DNA of 64,000 bases from Prillingera fragicola (lineage: Eukaryota; Basidiomycota; Tremellomycetes; Trichosporonales; Trichosporonaceae), in NCBI GenBank assembly GCA_002335605.1, contig BEDY01000015.1, positions 141,917-205,916 of the forward strand, written 5' to 3'. Below are positions 31,801 through 41,095 of this stretch, piece after piece. The position numbers and the translations under genes were made by a program. The notes under the pieces were generated by a model, which did not search any database, was not told where the DNA came from, and worked only from the letters and a program-made list of their open reading frames with translations. The stretch's first letter is position 1. Each line of letters starts with the position of its first letter.

Positions 31801-32982
31801 CTAAACAACAGGCTCCCCAGCCTCATCAAACGCCACAGCCCGCCCAAGCCTAAAGCTAGCAGTCAACCCCTTGGCAATCTGCGCGGCCACAAGCGCATCC
31901 CTTGCACTCGTAGGCACAGCAGTGTCGTCAAGCACACAGTCGACAAACGCCTCGGCTTCACGGACGAACGCGTCGCCGAAGCGGTCCATATAAGTCGGCG
32001 GACCGGTGACCCGGCGTCCCTCGGCATCGGCGATCTGCACCGCCGATCCGGCGGGTGTACCGACTGTGCACTTTTGCGCCAGGCCGTAAACCTCTACGAG
32101 CGACTCGTAGCCGCTCATGCCAGTGCGGCTGAGGTGGAGCGTCGCCGACGTGCCGTTGCGGAACTCGATGATGGCGAGTGCATTGTCGCAGTCGTCCTGC
32201 TCCGCCAGCTCGGGGTGTGCCGCAAGCAGACCCGACGCAAGCACACGCTTGACCTCGCCGCGTCCTGCCGAGGTCGTGTTGAGCAGCCACCGCGCCATGT
32301 CAATGTCGTGGATGCCGCAGTCCATGAAGATGCCCCCCGAGGCTTTGGCGTACTGCACAAAGAAGCCTGTGCTGTCGTAGGCATCCTGCGTCGTCGACTT
32401 GAGAATGTAGGGTGCTCCGTCCTTTTGGGCTGCGGTCGCAATGTGCCTCTGCAGCTCCTGGAAGGCTTTGTCGACTTGTTGTCAGCCTTGGTCGGCGAAC
32501 GAGACTTACAACGACGGACAAAGCCAATCATAACCTTGACACCCTTCTGCTCGGCGACCTCGGCGGCCTCAACGACTGGGCGGGAGGCCTCGACGTCGAC
32601 CGAGATGGGCTTCTCAAGCAACACATGCAGCCCCTTGGCCATGGCCGCAAGCGCAAGCGGCGCATGCGTGTCTGTGGCCGTGGAGATGATCACAGCCTCG
32701 AGGCCCGGATGCTCAAACGCCTCCTCTGGCGAGGTATAGTACTGGACGCCGGGGAGGTAGCTGGCCACCCACTTGGCTGCGGCGGGTGAGGGGTCGGCAA
32801 TAGCTACGAGCTCGGCGCGGGCGGTGCGTGCCAACTGGGCTTGTCAATGACTGACTGAGAGACTACAGTAGCGACCTTACATTGTAAGCGTGCCGCTGGC
32901 CCATGCGGCCACAGCCGAGGACGGCAATCTTGAGTTTGCGGGCTTGGAGGGTTTGGGTCATGCCGGCGTGGTACTGGTTCAT
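31801..32982 (-). CDS. myo-inositol 2-dehydrogenase-like oxidoreductase (Gfo/Idh/MocA)
   Basis: NAD-dependent oxidation of myo-inositol or a related polyol/sugar is the typical reaction. Exons 32881-32982, 32510-32834 and 31801-32474 give 366 residues. The Rossmann motif KIAVLGCGRMGQRHAYN is near residue 18. AVIISTATDTHAPLALAAMA and VLLEKPISVDV follow, with the catalytic-region Lys in EKP. MIGFVRRFDKAF is rebuilt by splicing, and GGIFMDCGIHDIDMARWLL carries the conserved D-x-x-x-H-x-x-D pattern of inositol dehydrogenases. No signal peptide. The promoter has a TATA palindrome and the AGTCCGA/TCGGACT sites. Introns are 46 and 35 nt. Confidence 0.9.
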
Positions 32983-33001
32983 GCTGGGTGCGATGCTAGG
33001 G

Positions 33002-33011
33002 GTATATATAC
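33002..33011 (-). promoter_or_regulatory. TATA box (palindromic)
   Basis: GTATATATAC, about 20-29 nt before the ATG at 32982, closer than the 50-60 nt seen in neighbouring genes, implying a very short leader. Confidence 0.45.
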
Positions 33012-33068
33012 CAGAATCAAGACGCTGCGACGGACTGGCAAGGACATGGGCAGTTGGTCCGGCAGCAT

Positions 33069-33106
33069 AGTCCGAGATCCGAGATCGGACTCTTGTCGGA
33101 CTCTTG
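33069..33106. promoter_or_regulatory. array of TCGGACT/AGTCCGA half-sites upstream of the inositol-dehydrogenase-like gene
   Basis: AGTCCGA at 33069-33075 and TCGGACT at 33085-33091 form an inverted repeat with a 9-nt spacer. Inside it is CCGAGATCGG (33079-33088). The 11-mer TCGGACTCTTG is directly repeated at 33085-33095 and 33096-33106. The array lies 87-124 nt before the ATG. Function as a Zn2Cys6 target is inference. Confidence 0.5.
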
Positions 33107-33307
33107 ACTTTGCATCAACGGACCGGATGTGTTGCTGGGCATGTTCAGGACATGACAGTTACGTATGGATCGCGACTGAATGCACTCTCCATGCCCGGCG
33201 AAGGGGATAGTTCGTGTTGTCGTGGTTTGTGGTGAATGTGGTGGACACGAAGATGGTCCGATGGCCGCGGCTACAGTGTGGGATGGGCTACTCGGACCCT
33301 TCGTTGA

Positions 33308-33333
33308 CAAGTTGAACATTACTCCTCTTCTCA
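33308..33333 (+). repeat. 26-nt promoter motif, copy 1
   Basis: Matches 53131-53156 at 24 of 26 bases (core AACATTACTC). It lies about 211-236 nt before the ATG of the 33544 gene, on the coding strand. Confidence 0.55.
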
Positions 33334-33543
33334 TTCCAGCAGACATCCACCAGCAAACACAGAGCAACGCCTCTCTGGCGTTGCAGGCCACCTCACTCGA
33401 GTGTGACACACCCAGTCCCCGAGTGTTGGATCCTGGGAACACCTACAAGCACACTCGCGCTCACCGTGTCACACGATCCCGCCGCCGTGACATCAAACAA
33501 TCAACAACTCGACGCGCGCTGCATTGGACATCTACCATCAATA

Positions 33544-34677
33544 ATGCCAACCCCACCACTACCTGTCCTGCATGCGCTGCTGGCTCCCCTCTCACTACCC
33601 CGCGACTCGCTTCCTCAATCCCTTAAAGCAGTCTCTCCACGGCTCCTCCTCGCCCTCCTCGAAGCGCTGACTGGCACGCGCCTCTCTCTGCCGCCGAGTC
33701 TGAGACATCCACGATCCTTTGACGAATCGACGGGTCTGGCCAAGTGCATCCTTGGCACTCTGGCCGACGATATCCTTGGGGGCAGCATCGACCTCTCCCC
33801 CGTTGATCCTGAGCGCGTCGCTGCTGGTGATGAAGTGCACATCGCTGTGGTCGTCATGGCGCTGGCCGTGGTGGCCCGGCGAAGGGGGATGGACGTCAAG
33901 CTGCCTGAAGAGGAGGACGACTGGACACTGCAGGAAGAGTCAACAGAGCTGCTGGATGACGAAGAGGGCAGTCGCTGGATCAAGGAGCAGCCAATGCTGC
34001 CAGACTTTTCGCTGTCCCCGACGTCGGAGCAATTTGCGTTTGCAGAATGGCCACGCCATCAGCCATCGCCGCCGCCAGTACACCGCCGACACAGACCAGG
34101 CTCACATACGTCAAGGTCGAGTATATCCCGGGCCGAAGGGTCATTTGAAATACCAGCCGACAGCTATGCGACCCCACCGCGCGCTTCCCCACGCCAGCGG
34201 GCTTCACCTCTCGCATTTGCTGAGCAGCGTAGATCACCCCCACTGGCGGCGTCGTTCTACCCTCTACCCACATCCCGTACGCCTACACCCCCACCTCTAC
34301 CACGATCACAGCATGACGACTGCTTCAGAAACATCGACTACCTCTCGGCAAGTTCTCAGCGCTCCCCACTTCGAGAGCCAGAACACCCAGCCGAGGAACG
34401 AGAACAAGCCGCCCTCCGCACTCTCGCAGCTCCACACACACCACCGCACACCAGCACCAAGCCCTCATCAACAGCCTCTCTAGCATCCTTGTCTCCCAGC
34501 TCGCCGGGGACAGTCGGGTCGGTCGGGCTTGGGGTGCGGAACATTCTCGGAGCGAGCCCGTTGGCGGCCAAGCATGTGCGCAGTGGGTCGACAGCCTCGG
34601 GAATATCTGGTGTGTCGGAGGGGAGGAAGACCGTGTTGCAGGGGATGATGGAGGAGTTTGGGCTCGAACCGGGATGA
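33544..34677 (+). CDS. unrecognised protein with N-terminal helical domain and Ser/Pro-rich tail
   Basis: Single exon, 377 residues from the first ATG (MPTPPLPVLHALLAPLSLPR). The first 110 residues look like a compact helical domain: LLLALLEALTGTRLSLP, TGLAKCILGTLADDILG and DEVHIAVVVMALAVVARRRG. This resembles the calponin-homology-like DUF5745-type region I recall from basidiomycete proteins, but I cannot confirm that. The rest is acidic then Ser/Pro/Arg-rich and probably disordered, with SPSSPGTVGSVGLGVRNILG and a short final helix (TVLQGMMEEFGLEPG). No membrane segment. The gene and the DnaJ/Gyp5-type housekeeping genes share dense GC codon use. Confidence 0.65.
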   Translation: MPTPPLPVLHALLAPLSLPRDSLPQSLKAVSPRLLLALLEALTGTRLSLPPSLRHPRSFDESTGLAKCILGTLADDILGGSIDLSPVDPERVAAGDEVHIAVVVMALAVVARRRGMDVKLPEEEDDWTLQEESTELLDDEEGSRWIKEQPMLPDFSLSPTSEQFAFAEWPRHQPSPPPVHRRHRPGSHTSRSSISRAEGSFEIPADSYATPPRASPRQRASPLAFAEQRRSPPLAASFYPLPTSRTPTPPPLPRSQHDDCFRNIDYLSASSQRSPLREPEHPAEEREQAALRTLAAPHTPPHTSTKPSSTASLASLSPSSPGTVGSVGLGVRNILGASPLAAKHVRSGSTASGISGVSEGRKTVLQGMMEEFGLEPG

Positions 34678-35078
34678 CCGCCTTGCCCGCTTCAACAGAA
34701 GCTATGGGTAACCCACGACCCCAAGGCCGGCCGGCATCCGCCTCGGTAGCGCGTCTCTTACACTGGTGAGCAGCCCATATAGGCCTGGGGCTCACATGGC
34801 TCCAGAAGGTGCTGCCGTCGAGCCCGGGGCTGCGTTCTTGCGCCTCGCTCTAAGCACCTATGAGAGGGCGCCAATGGGGATGCGGCTTTTGCCCCGGTCC
34901 ACCAGGAGAGTTGAGTGTACGAGGCGAAGCGGTCATGTATTAGTCTATAATGTCCACGACATTGTCTCCTCCACTGACGATCCACTGATCTCGAGGCATG
35001 GCCAGACAACCAATCCTCCCAGGTGCACAAGGTACAACAATCCATCACCACTGCACGCAACCAACAGCGAACACACAA
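34678..35078. other. convergent intergenic region
   Basis: Between the 33544 gene and the HicA-like ORF. No supported feature. Confidence 0.4.
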
Positions 35079-35330
35079 TTACCAAGTATCAGGAACAATG
35101 GTAAGAATAAACTTGAGCTCCCTCACAAACTTCCCCCGAACCTCACCCCCCTCCCCATGCGAAGCAATGACAAACCACCCGACGCCGCCGGGAAACACGC
35201 CCCTGGCGCGCTCCGCGACGGGTCCCTGCCATTTCCCGTGGCTGCCCCCCGTCGTTGGGCGGGGTGTCCAGCCGTTGGTCCGGAGGGCTTTTTTCACGTC
35301 GCGGGTCTTTTGGGGTTGGGGGATGGCCAT
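35079..35330 (-). CDS. small protein resembling the HicA/YcfA mRNA-interferase fold
   Basis: An 83-residue frame beginning MAIPQPQKTRDVKKALRTNG. The order of motifs is that of HicA: an N-terminal helix (KKALRTNGW), a strand with the catalytic-type G-S-H (TTGGSHGKWQGP), a strand ending in VIASHGEGGEV, and a C-terminal helix VRGKFVRELKFIL. In bacterial HicA, the G-S-H histidine cuts mRNA and a HicB antitoxin is adjacent. I see no HicB-like gene nearby. The insert between GSH and VIASHG is longer than in most bacterial members. The start follows a possible acceptor (CATCAG, ending 5 nt before the ATG), so a 5' non-coding exon is likely. GC content is similar to neighbours. Single ORF, not proven expressed; similarity is from memory of the family. 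Confidence 0.5.
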   Translation of the reverse strand: MAIPQPQKTRDVKKALRTNGWTPRPTTGGSHGKWQGPVAERARGVFPGGVGWFVIASHGEGGEVRGKFVRELKFILTIVPDTW

Positions 35331-36601
35331 TTGCGCTGATGAGTGCGGCGCTCTGAGAGGAAGCGAGGTTGCCGTGTTGCTGTGGAGGTTGGGGCTGCAG
35401 ATCAGGCGCACTAGTGGTGCTATGCGTTGGGGCAGTCCGAGTGGCACAGAATAGTCGTAGCTGAGTGAATGGGGACTTGGGGGTCAGGCGTTGAGGGGTG
35501 AGCTTCGAGCCGTGGTGGATTGATGAGCTTGGTGAGCACCTGGAGCTGACTGTGAGATAGCCAGACACTGTCGAGCGCCCACTCCATTTTATCAATATGA
35601 AGTGACTTCAAGATCCATTCTGATTTCTTGATGCCATGGTGATGGTGGTGGTCTGAGGAGTTGCTGAAGTCGTTGTGGCGTCGGGCATTGTGGTGGGGGT
35701 GTGCGTCGAGATCTTCAGTTGATCCAGAAATGGCTGGTGATGCAGAGGTAACGCGTTCATTGTGAGTGGGACTAGGCTGTCGCTGTAAGTCCTGAGCCCT
35801 CGGCCACACGGTGATGGCTACATGTAGATCAGAAGAGCAACAATGGATACACAAATCAGTGGTCAGCCACCACCATCCTCCACATCGTCACACCATCACC
35901 CGTCATCACAGCACATCGTCTCCATCATGCACAGAACCAACAACATACGACCCACAGGACGCCAAAAAAGAACATGCTCGCACGCTGAGTCGAACAGCGG
36001 TCGGGTCAGATTGTCGCGAAACCGCAAGGGAGACCACAACGACCAATGATAACCACCTACACTATACAAGCTTTGATGACGTAAGCACCCGTAGTGGGGT
36101 AGTCACCACTGATCCCGAGTGGACTGCGAGAATAGAGGCGGCTGAGAGCTCAGAGCACTCATGTGGGAGGTGACACGAAAGGACGGCGCGTACAGGGAAT
36201 GGATGAGACGTAGAGGGAATGCGAGTGATTTCGATTGCGACAGTGATAAACTCGAGGGGGTCACGGCTATCTGGGCCTCGTTCGACACCCATCCTGCATA
36301 CTGCTGAAGCCAGGTCGAGTAGCCGAAGCGCTGGGAAACGGAGAGAGGGACAATGGATGGTGAATGATTCGGGTTAGATGGCAAGGGCAGGCCGATTTGC
36401 CGGATTTGGTGAGTTTTACGTAACTAGACATGTCGCCACTGTGTTGAAGCAATGTCAGGAGATCAGATGCATTGGCCACGTCCATTATACTGGTTGCCGC
36501 GGCGATTATAGCAGTTGCCGGGCCGATTCTAAAGTAGGTTGTTGGCCGATCACAAGTAGAGTAGGTTGTAATCGGTCAAGCCGGCCACTTGCGCGAGTCG
36601 C
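35331..36601. other. gene-poor region
   Basis: Open frames here (for example 35811-36173 plus, 35420-35854 minus) are His/Thr-rich and low complexity, with no splice logic or family motif. The stretch up to 35600 may be the 5' leader of the HicA-like gene. Confidence 0.4.
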
Positions 36602-37431
36602 TCACACCTGGCTAGTGGTCGAGGCGTGCTTGCTGCGGGACCAAGGCATGTTGGTGCGGTACGACAAGGCGTAGGCGGTAAAGCTGCCTGTTAGCTTTGT
36701 CCCAAAGCAGACCACTCACCCGACAGTGCTGACAAACCACGAGAGGATGTAGAGCGGCATGAGCTTGTCCCTCTTACTCTCGCCGTAGCTCCACTCCTCT
36801 TCAAACCCGAGCGGAGCCATGGCAAACACGAGTCCGAGGGCAAACCCGACCCACCACAGGAGAAACTGGCCGATACGCCTGGGGCGGAAGAACAGCTGCA
36901 TTTGGCGCTTGTACCCGCTGTATACCGTCAGCACAACCCTCACCACACGGCCGGGGACGTACACGAAGAATCCCATGGCGAGGATTTGGAGAAGAATGCC
37001 AAGTACCCAGAACGCTACGTCTGTCAGCACCGGCCAGCAACGGCAGTAGCCACGTACCCATCCAGGCGAAGAAGCCTCCCTGGCGGAGATACCCCTCTGG
37101 GTGGTCGTGCGATGCGCCGACAACGACCATGACCATGGCGGTGGCGGCCTCGCTCATCGTCACAAACCACCAGACTACGAGCGTCAGCTGGGAGCTACGA
37201 GAGCTACTGGGCGAGCTAAGAGAGCTACTCACGGGACCAGAACCAGTTCACTCGCGAGCTTCGGGAGAGGTTGTTGGTAAATGAGGGGAGTTCGAGGAAG
37301 GTGTCAAAGTCCTGCGCGGCGCGGGGCGCCGCCACCGCGGTGGAGGCGGCTGGGGTGTCCGAGTACGACATGTTGAGGTTTTCTGGGCGTCAGTGGGGGT
37401 GGATGTGTTTGGACCTACCTTTCGAGCTCAT
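36602..37431 (-). CDS. unrecognised four-helix membrane protein
   Basis: Exons 37419-37431, 37233-37382, 37058-37174, 36720-37020 and 36602-36683 give 220 residues. The first coding exon is only 13 nt (MSSK then a split codon). Four hydrophobic segments are visible: about 55-75 (LWWFVTMSEAATAMVMVVVG), 95-118 (DVAFWVLGILLQILAMGFFV), 140-163 (IGQFLLWWVGFALGLVFAMA) and 176-200 (LYILSWFVSTVGFTAYALSY). Between helices 2 and 3 there is a basic loop (YSGYKRQMQLFFRPRR), and the C-terminus is basic and Ser-rich. Consistent phase at all four introns (36, 58, 37 and 36 nt) makes it a real gene. A TATATA lies 83-88 nt upstream. No family recognised. Confidence 0.7.
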
Positions 37432-39391
37432 CTTGGTGTTGACAAAGGTGGTGTGAACTTGTGGAGTGTGGAGAGTGTGATGAAGCTCGAGTTGAGTTGA
37501 GCCATGGCGTTGTTATATAGCACTAGTGTGCGTCTATCTACACGGGTCAGACCCTGTCCCACATGCCCACATGTCCGTACACATGGGTTAGCCAGCAGCG
37601 GCAGTGTACCGCATCCATTCCGTGCTCCATGGCTCGCGCACAGCAAATGCAACCTACCAACTCGGCCAGCACGAGGAGGAGCGCTGACGACAGAACGAGT
37701 GGAGTGGAATGCCAAGACAATAGAACCAAGGGGCGCACAGCTCCATGAACCCTGAACACGTGAGTGCCCTGCATCTCGGAGGCAGTTGTCGGTGTCGGGC
37801 GTCGGGTCGTCGGGATGTGGCGGGTGCATGAGCGCGGCGGCAGGGGTGCAGCTGGTCATGGTGCAGTGCATGATGCATGGTGCAAGGTTGCCCCGTACTG
37901 TGGTAGCAGTGGTAGCCCCGGACTGTGGTACCAGTGTCACCCTGACCATTGACGGCCATCGTCAGCGCAACGCCGAAAGCAGCGTACAGCGGCCAACTCC
38001 AACCGCGTGCCCGCACCCGCCGGCACAGCCATAACCCAACATACACCCCGCTGCTGCTGCTGTACGGAAGCGGTTGGTGGAGCACGCCGCCTAGAACACG
38101 ACAGAAGGGGCGTGGTCGGGCTTGCGTGCCCGGTGTCGCAGTTTGAGGTGGCCGCTACGCTGTAACTTAGTCTAGACTCTTCTGATATGACACTCTAGGT
38201 TGATCCGACGGAAAGAACTGCATTGCAAGCAGAGTGCCAAGATGGGCGACTTTGAGTCGATCAGGCTAGAAGTATTCGTAGAGTGCTTTCACTGCCACCG
38301 CTGTCGTGTGCAACCGCTTCGGAGTAGGCATGGCGACGACCAGATTGTGCATCGCTGTACACAGAGCGGGACCGGGTTGCGCTTGCCAAGACCCAGAGGG
38401 CTATGCTGTGGAAGATTGCACGGGTGTTTGTTGGGAGTTGCGATGGCATTGTGGCAGGCGATGAGTTGGCCCAGCTTCCGCCGCTGTCTTGGGCATGAAC
38501 CGGGGCGCAGGTGCCGCAAAGCGATGTTGGCAGAGATGGCACGCGGTGAGCGTTGCTGTCTACAAGTGCAATGAGTTGCACAGGAATTCAAGCGAGGACG
38601 ACTTGAGCAGTCGTTGCCCCGACCAAGTGGCGTGCGGTACTGATACGAACGGTAGCACCTGAGATGTGCTTGCATGTCAAACTCTGGCACGAGAGAGGAT
38701 CCAGTCCAATGAGGATCCAGGTGCATGTCATGGGCCAGCAACCCAAATTGCCAGATAGTTAGACACATGTGGCTCAAGGCCGGTGTGTAGGAAATTAATT
38801 CAATTAATAACGTTGTTAGCATCCACCGCCTCGCCATAAACGCTACCCGATCAACGTACCCGTAGCAGCCTTGTGCAGTACCCAAGTCGTCCAGATGCCT
38901 GCATGCACGCCCTCACTTTGTCACTGTTGAGCAATGACCCAAAGCCAGGACGGCTTCTGCCGGACGTCGTTTCGACCAGCCCAAAAGTACGAGGCAGCCT
39001 GGTGCTGCACGCTTCCCACCAGGCCACCAGCTGGCATGGCACTAGACGTTAGACCCAAAAGCCCACGAGCCCACTCCCCGTCATACCCCGGCGGTCAAGT
39101 TACCATGCAGCACCCGCAACAACCCCCTCACCCCCTCACCCCGGCCAAACCTGCCACAGCGATGCACCACATACCATCTGAGACAGTACACGAAATGATA
39201 CATTGTCTAACATGACCGGCATCTATAACACCAAGAAAAGAGGCGCATTGTGTTTTGGCAATGACTTAGCGTAAGCCAAACAAGTCCGGTCCACGGGAGC
39301 CGGCACAGGGCAGTTGTTCCCTGGAACTGGCAGAGGCGATAGCGACGAGACTCGACGTAGCGAGGAGACTGAGCGAGCAGAGCAAGAGGGC
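37432..39391. other. 2-kb gene-free region
   Basis: The largest stretch without a supported gene. Frames at 38200-38574 (plus) and 38289-38885 (minus) overlap on opposite strands and have Cys/Arg-rich, unstructured composition. A small imperfect duplication (ACTGTGGTAnCAGTG) lies near 37898-37932. Beyond that I see nothing I can support. Confidence 0.4.
37514..37519 (-). promoter_or_regulatory. TATA box of the four-helix membrane protein gene
   Basis: TATATA, 83-88 nt before the ATG at 37431. Confidence 0.45.
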
Positions 39392-40696
39392 TCACCGCGA
39401 GCGCGTCTTCTTGCCCTCCTCCTGCTGCTGCGGCAAGAGCCACTCGAGTCCCGCGGCCCTCGCGACAGCCCGCTTGACATAGTCCTGGACGCCGGCGACG
39501 CCGGGCGCCTCGCCCTCGCCGTTGGCATTGATAGCCGCGCCGAACAGGGAGCTCAAAAAGTCTGGCGCGGGCGTGGCCTCGGTCTTGCGCTGGGGGCGGC
39601 GCGGGGTCTCGCTGCCCCACCAGCTGCTTGCGCTGCCCGAGTCGCTGCCCGAGCCGGCCGAGCCGGAGTAGCGGCGCTGCTTGCGCTGGTAGCTCATTCC
39701 GGGGACGCCGCCTGGGCGCGCCCCGCGGCCTGGGGGTGCGCGTGCGGCTGGGGCGGCGTTGTCCATGCCGGCGTACTGCTTGAGTGCCTCGAAGAGGACG
39801 TCTACGCCGCCCTGGCCCGAGGCGGCCATGATCCAAGCGACAATGGCGATGACGGGGCCGATGCGCAGGCAAAACCTAAAGAAGCGGGTGAGGTAGCCGA
39901 GAAACCCGGCGACGACTGCCCAGACCACGTACAGGGCTACGAGCACCAGGAGGAACTGGGTGTACGGCGCGATGGTCCGCAGGAGGGGCACGAGGGACGC
40001 CGGGTCGCGGAGGTTGGGCGGGTTGAGGATCAGTTGGCCCACGTCTGCGGGCAGCAGGGGCACGAGGTAGCGCTGGACGAGGCTGTGGAGGAGCGAAGAC
40101 GTGGTCAGCGGCGGCTTTGGGGGTGGTGGGGCGGGAAAGGGGTCGTTGTAAGGGTTGGAAAGCGGGTGGGAGGGCGGAGGGAGGAACATTGTCTCGCTCG
40201 ACGGCAGCGAGTACGCCTCGAGGCTCAGCGCCAGGTCGTCGGATGACAGGCTCGCGCGCGTGTGGGCCGGGATGGCGACCGCGTTGGTGATGCCGTGGAT
40301 GGAATCAATGGGGATCGGCCGCGGCGAGGGATGCTGCGAGTGGGCCCGCGACGACCGCGGCGAGTGCACAGTGTAGGCCGGGGCGAGGTGGTCAATGTTT
40401 TCGTGCTCGTGGACAGTATACTCGCGGCGCAGACTGTTGTGCGAGCGAGAGTACCGCGGCATCCGTGCGTGCGCCGTAGTGTGCGTCTGCGCCGAGTAGG
40501 ACGAGCGGTGTTTGTGGGTGTGAACCGTCTCGCGCAGGGTCTGCTGGTGCTCGGCGTGTGCTGCGGCGTGCGCTTGTACTTGCTGGGCCGTCGCCGCGTA
40601 GTCTGCAGCATAGTCTGCGGCAGAGAGGTAGGAGCGGTGTGACTGGGAGCGTGGAAACGTGCCGAACCGTGGGTCCGGGTCGCTGAAGCGCGGCAT
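39392..40696 (-). CDS. unrecognised membrane protein with long disordered N-terminus
   Basis: Single exon, 434 residues from the ATG at 40696 (MPRFSDPDPRFGTFPRSQSH). A further in-frame ATG at 40960 would add 88 residues of UTR-like composition. The N-terminal half is His/Ser/Thr-rich with Ala-rich YAADYAATAQQVQAHAAAHA. Two hydrophobic segments lie at about 245-265 (TQFLLVLVALYVVWAVVAGF) and 272-292 (CLRIGPVIAIVAWIMAASG). The C-terminal third is Gly/Arg/Ser-rich, with a late helix AGVQDYVKRAVARAAGLEWL. The TGA stop overlaps a GTGAGC sequence that could be a splice donor, so the C-terminus might extend further. No family recognised. Confidence 0.6.
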   Translation of the reverse strand: MPRFSDPDPRFGTFPRSQSHRSYLSAADYAADYAATAQQVQAHAAAHAEHQQTLRETVHTHKHRSSYSAQTHTTAHARMPRYSRSHNSLRREYTVHEHENIDHLAPAYTVHSPRSSRAHSQHPSPRPIPIDSIHGITNAVAIPAHTRASLSSDDLALSLEAYSLPSSETMFLPPPSHPLSNPYNDPFPAPPPPKPPLTTSSLLHSLVQRYLVPLLPADVGQLILNPPNLRDPASLVPLLRTIAPYTQFLLVLVALYVVWAVVAGFLGYLTRFFRFCLRIGPVIAIVAWIMAASGQGGVDVLFEALKQYAGMDNAAPAARAPPGRGARPGGVPGMSYQRKQRRYSGSAGSGSDSGSASSWWGSETPRRPQRKTEATPAPDFLSSLFGAAINANGEGEAPGVAGVQDYVKRAVARAAGLEWLLPQQQEEGKKTRSR

Positions 40697-41095
40697 CGTG
40701 CGTGGGTGGGTGGCGAGGGGGGTGGATAGGTGGCGAGGAGATGTAGATGAAGAAGATGAGAATGACAAACTCACTCCATGATTGCAGATGGCGCTGTTGG
40801 GTATTTCCCAGGGGCGATAACGGGATGAGGAGGATAAACGTGGGTAAGAGAACGACAGCAGTCTCGGCGTCGACGAAGAGTGACAATTTGTCCGATAAAC
40901 ATGGAGCGTCAGCCACCCTGCTCCTCTGCCGTCGTGCTGCTGCTGCCCTGCGCATCCCATGTAGCCGACCTATGCATGCATTCCCGACCCTTTCCGATCT
41001 ACCTCTGCTCTCGCTCTCTGCATGCATGCTCTATCTCTTGTGCATAATTCTCACGCTCGCTGCAGCCGCTGCAGCCCCGGCCGCCATTGACAAAC
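40697..41095. other. intergenic region
   Basis: 5' flank of the 39392-40696 gene and 3' flank of the decarboxylase gene, both on the minus strand. No supported feature. Confidence 0.4.

Larger units (their letters stand above)
32983..33543. other. divergent promoter region
   Basis: Shared by the inositol-dehydrogenase-like gene (minus) and the 33544 gene (plus). It holds the TATA palindrome, the AGTCCGA/TCGGACT array and one copy of the 26-nt motif described separately. No gene supported. Confidence 0.5.

Noticed and set aside
35811..36173. 120-residue His/Thr-rich plus-strand frame
   Set aside because: Low complexity, no homologous-looking motif, no promoter-like context.
38289..38885. 198-residue frame in the 2-kb gene-free region
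   Set aside because: Overlaps another frame on the opposite strand, Cys/Arg/Ser-rich, no recognisable domain and no leader or splice pattern.
40697..40960. N-terminal extension of the 39392-40696 protein from an ATG at 40960
   Set aside because: The extra 88 residues are Ser/Arg/Leu-rich like translated UTR; the ATG at 40696 gives a more natural start, though it is not excluded.
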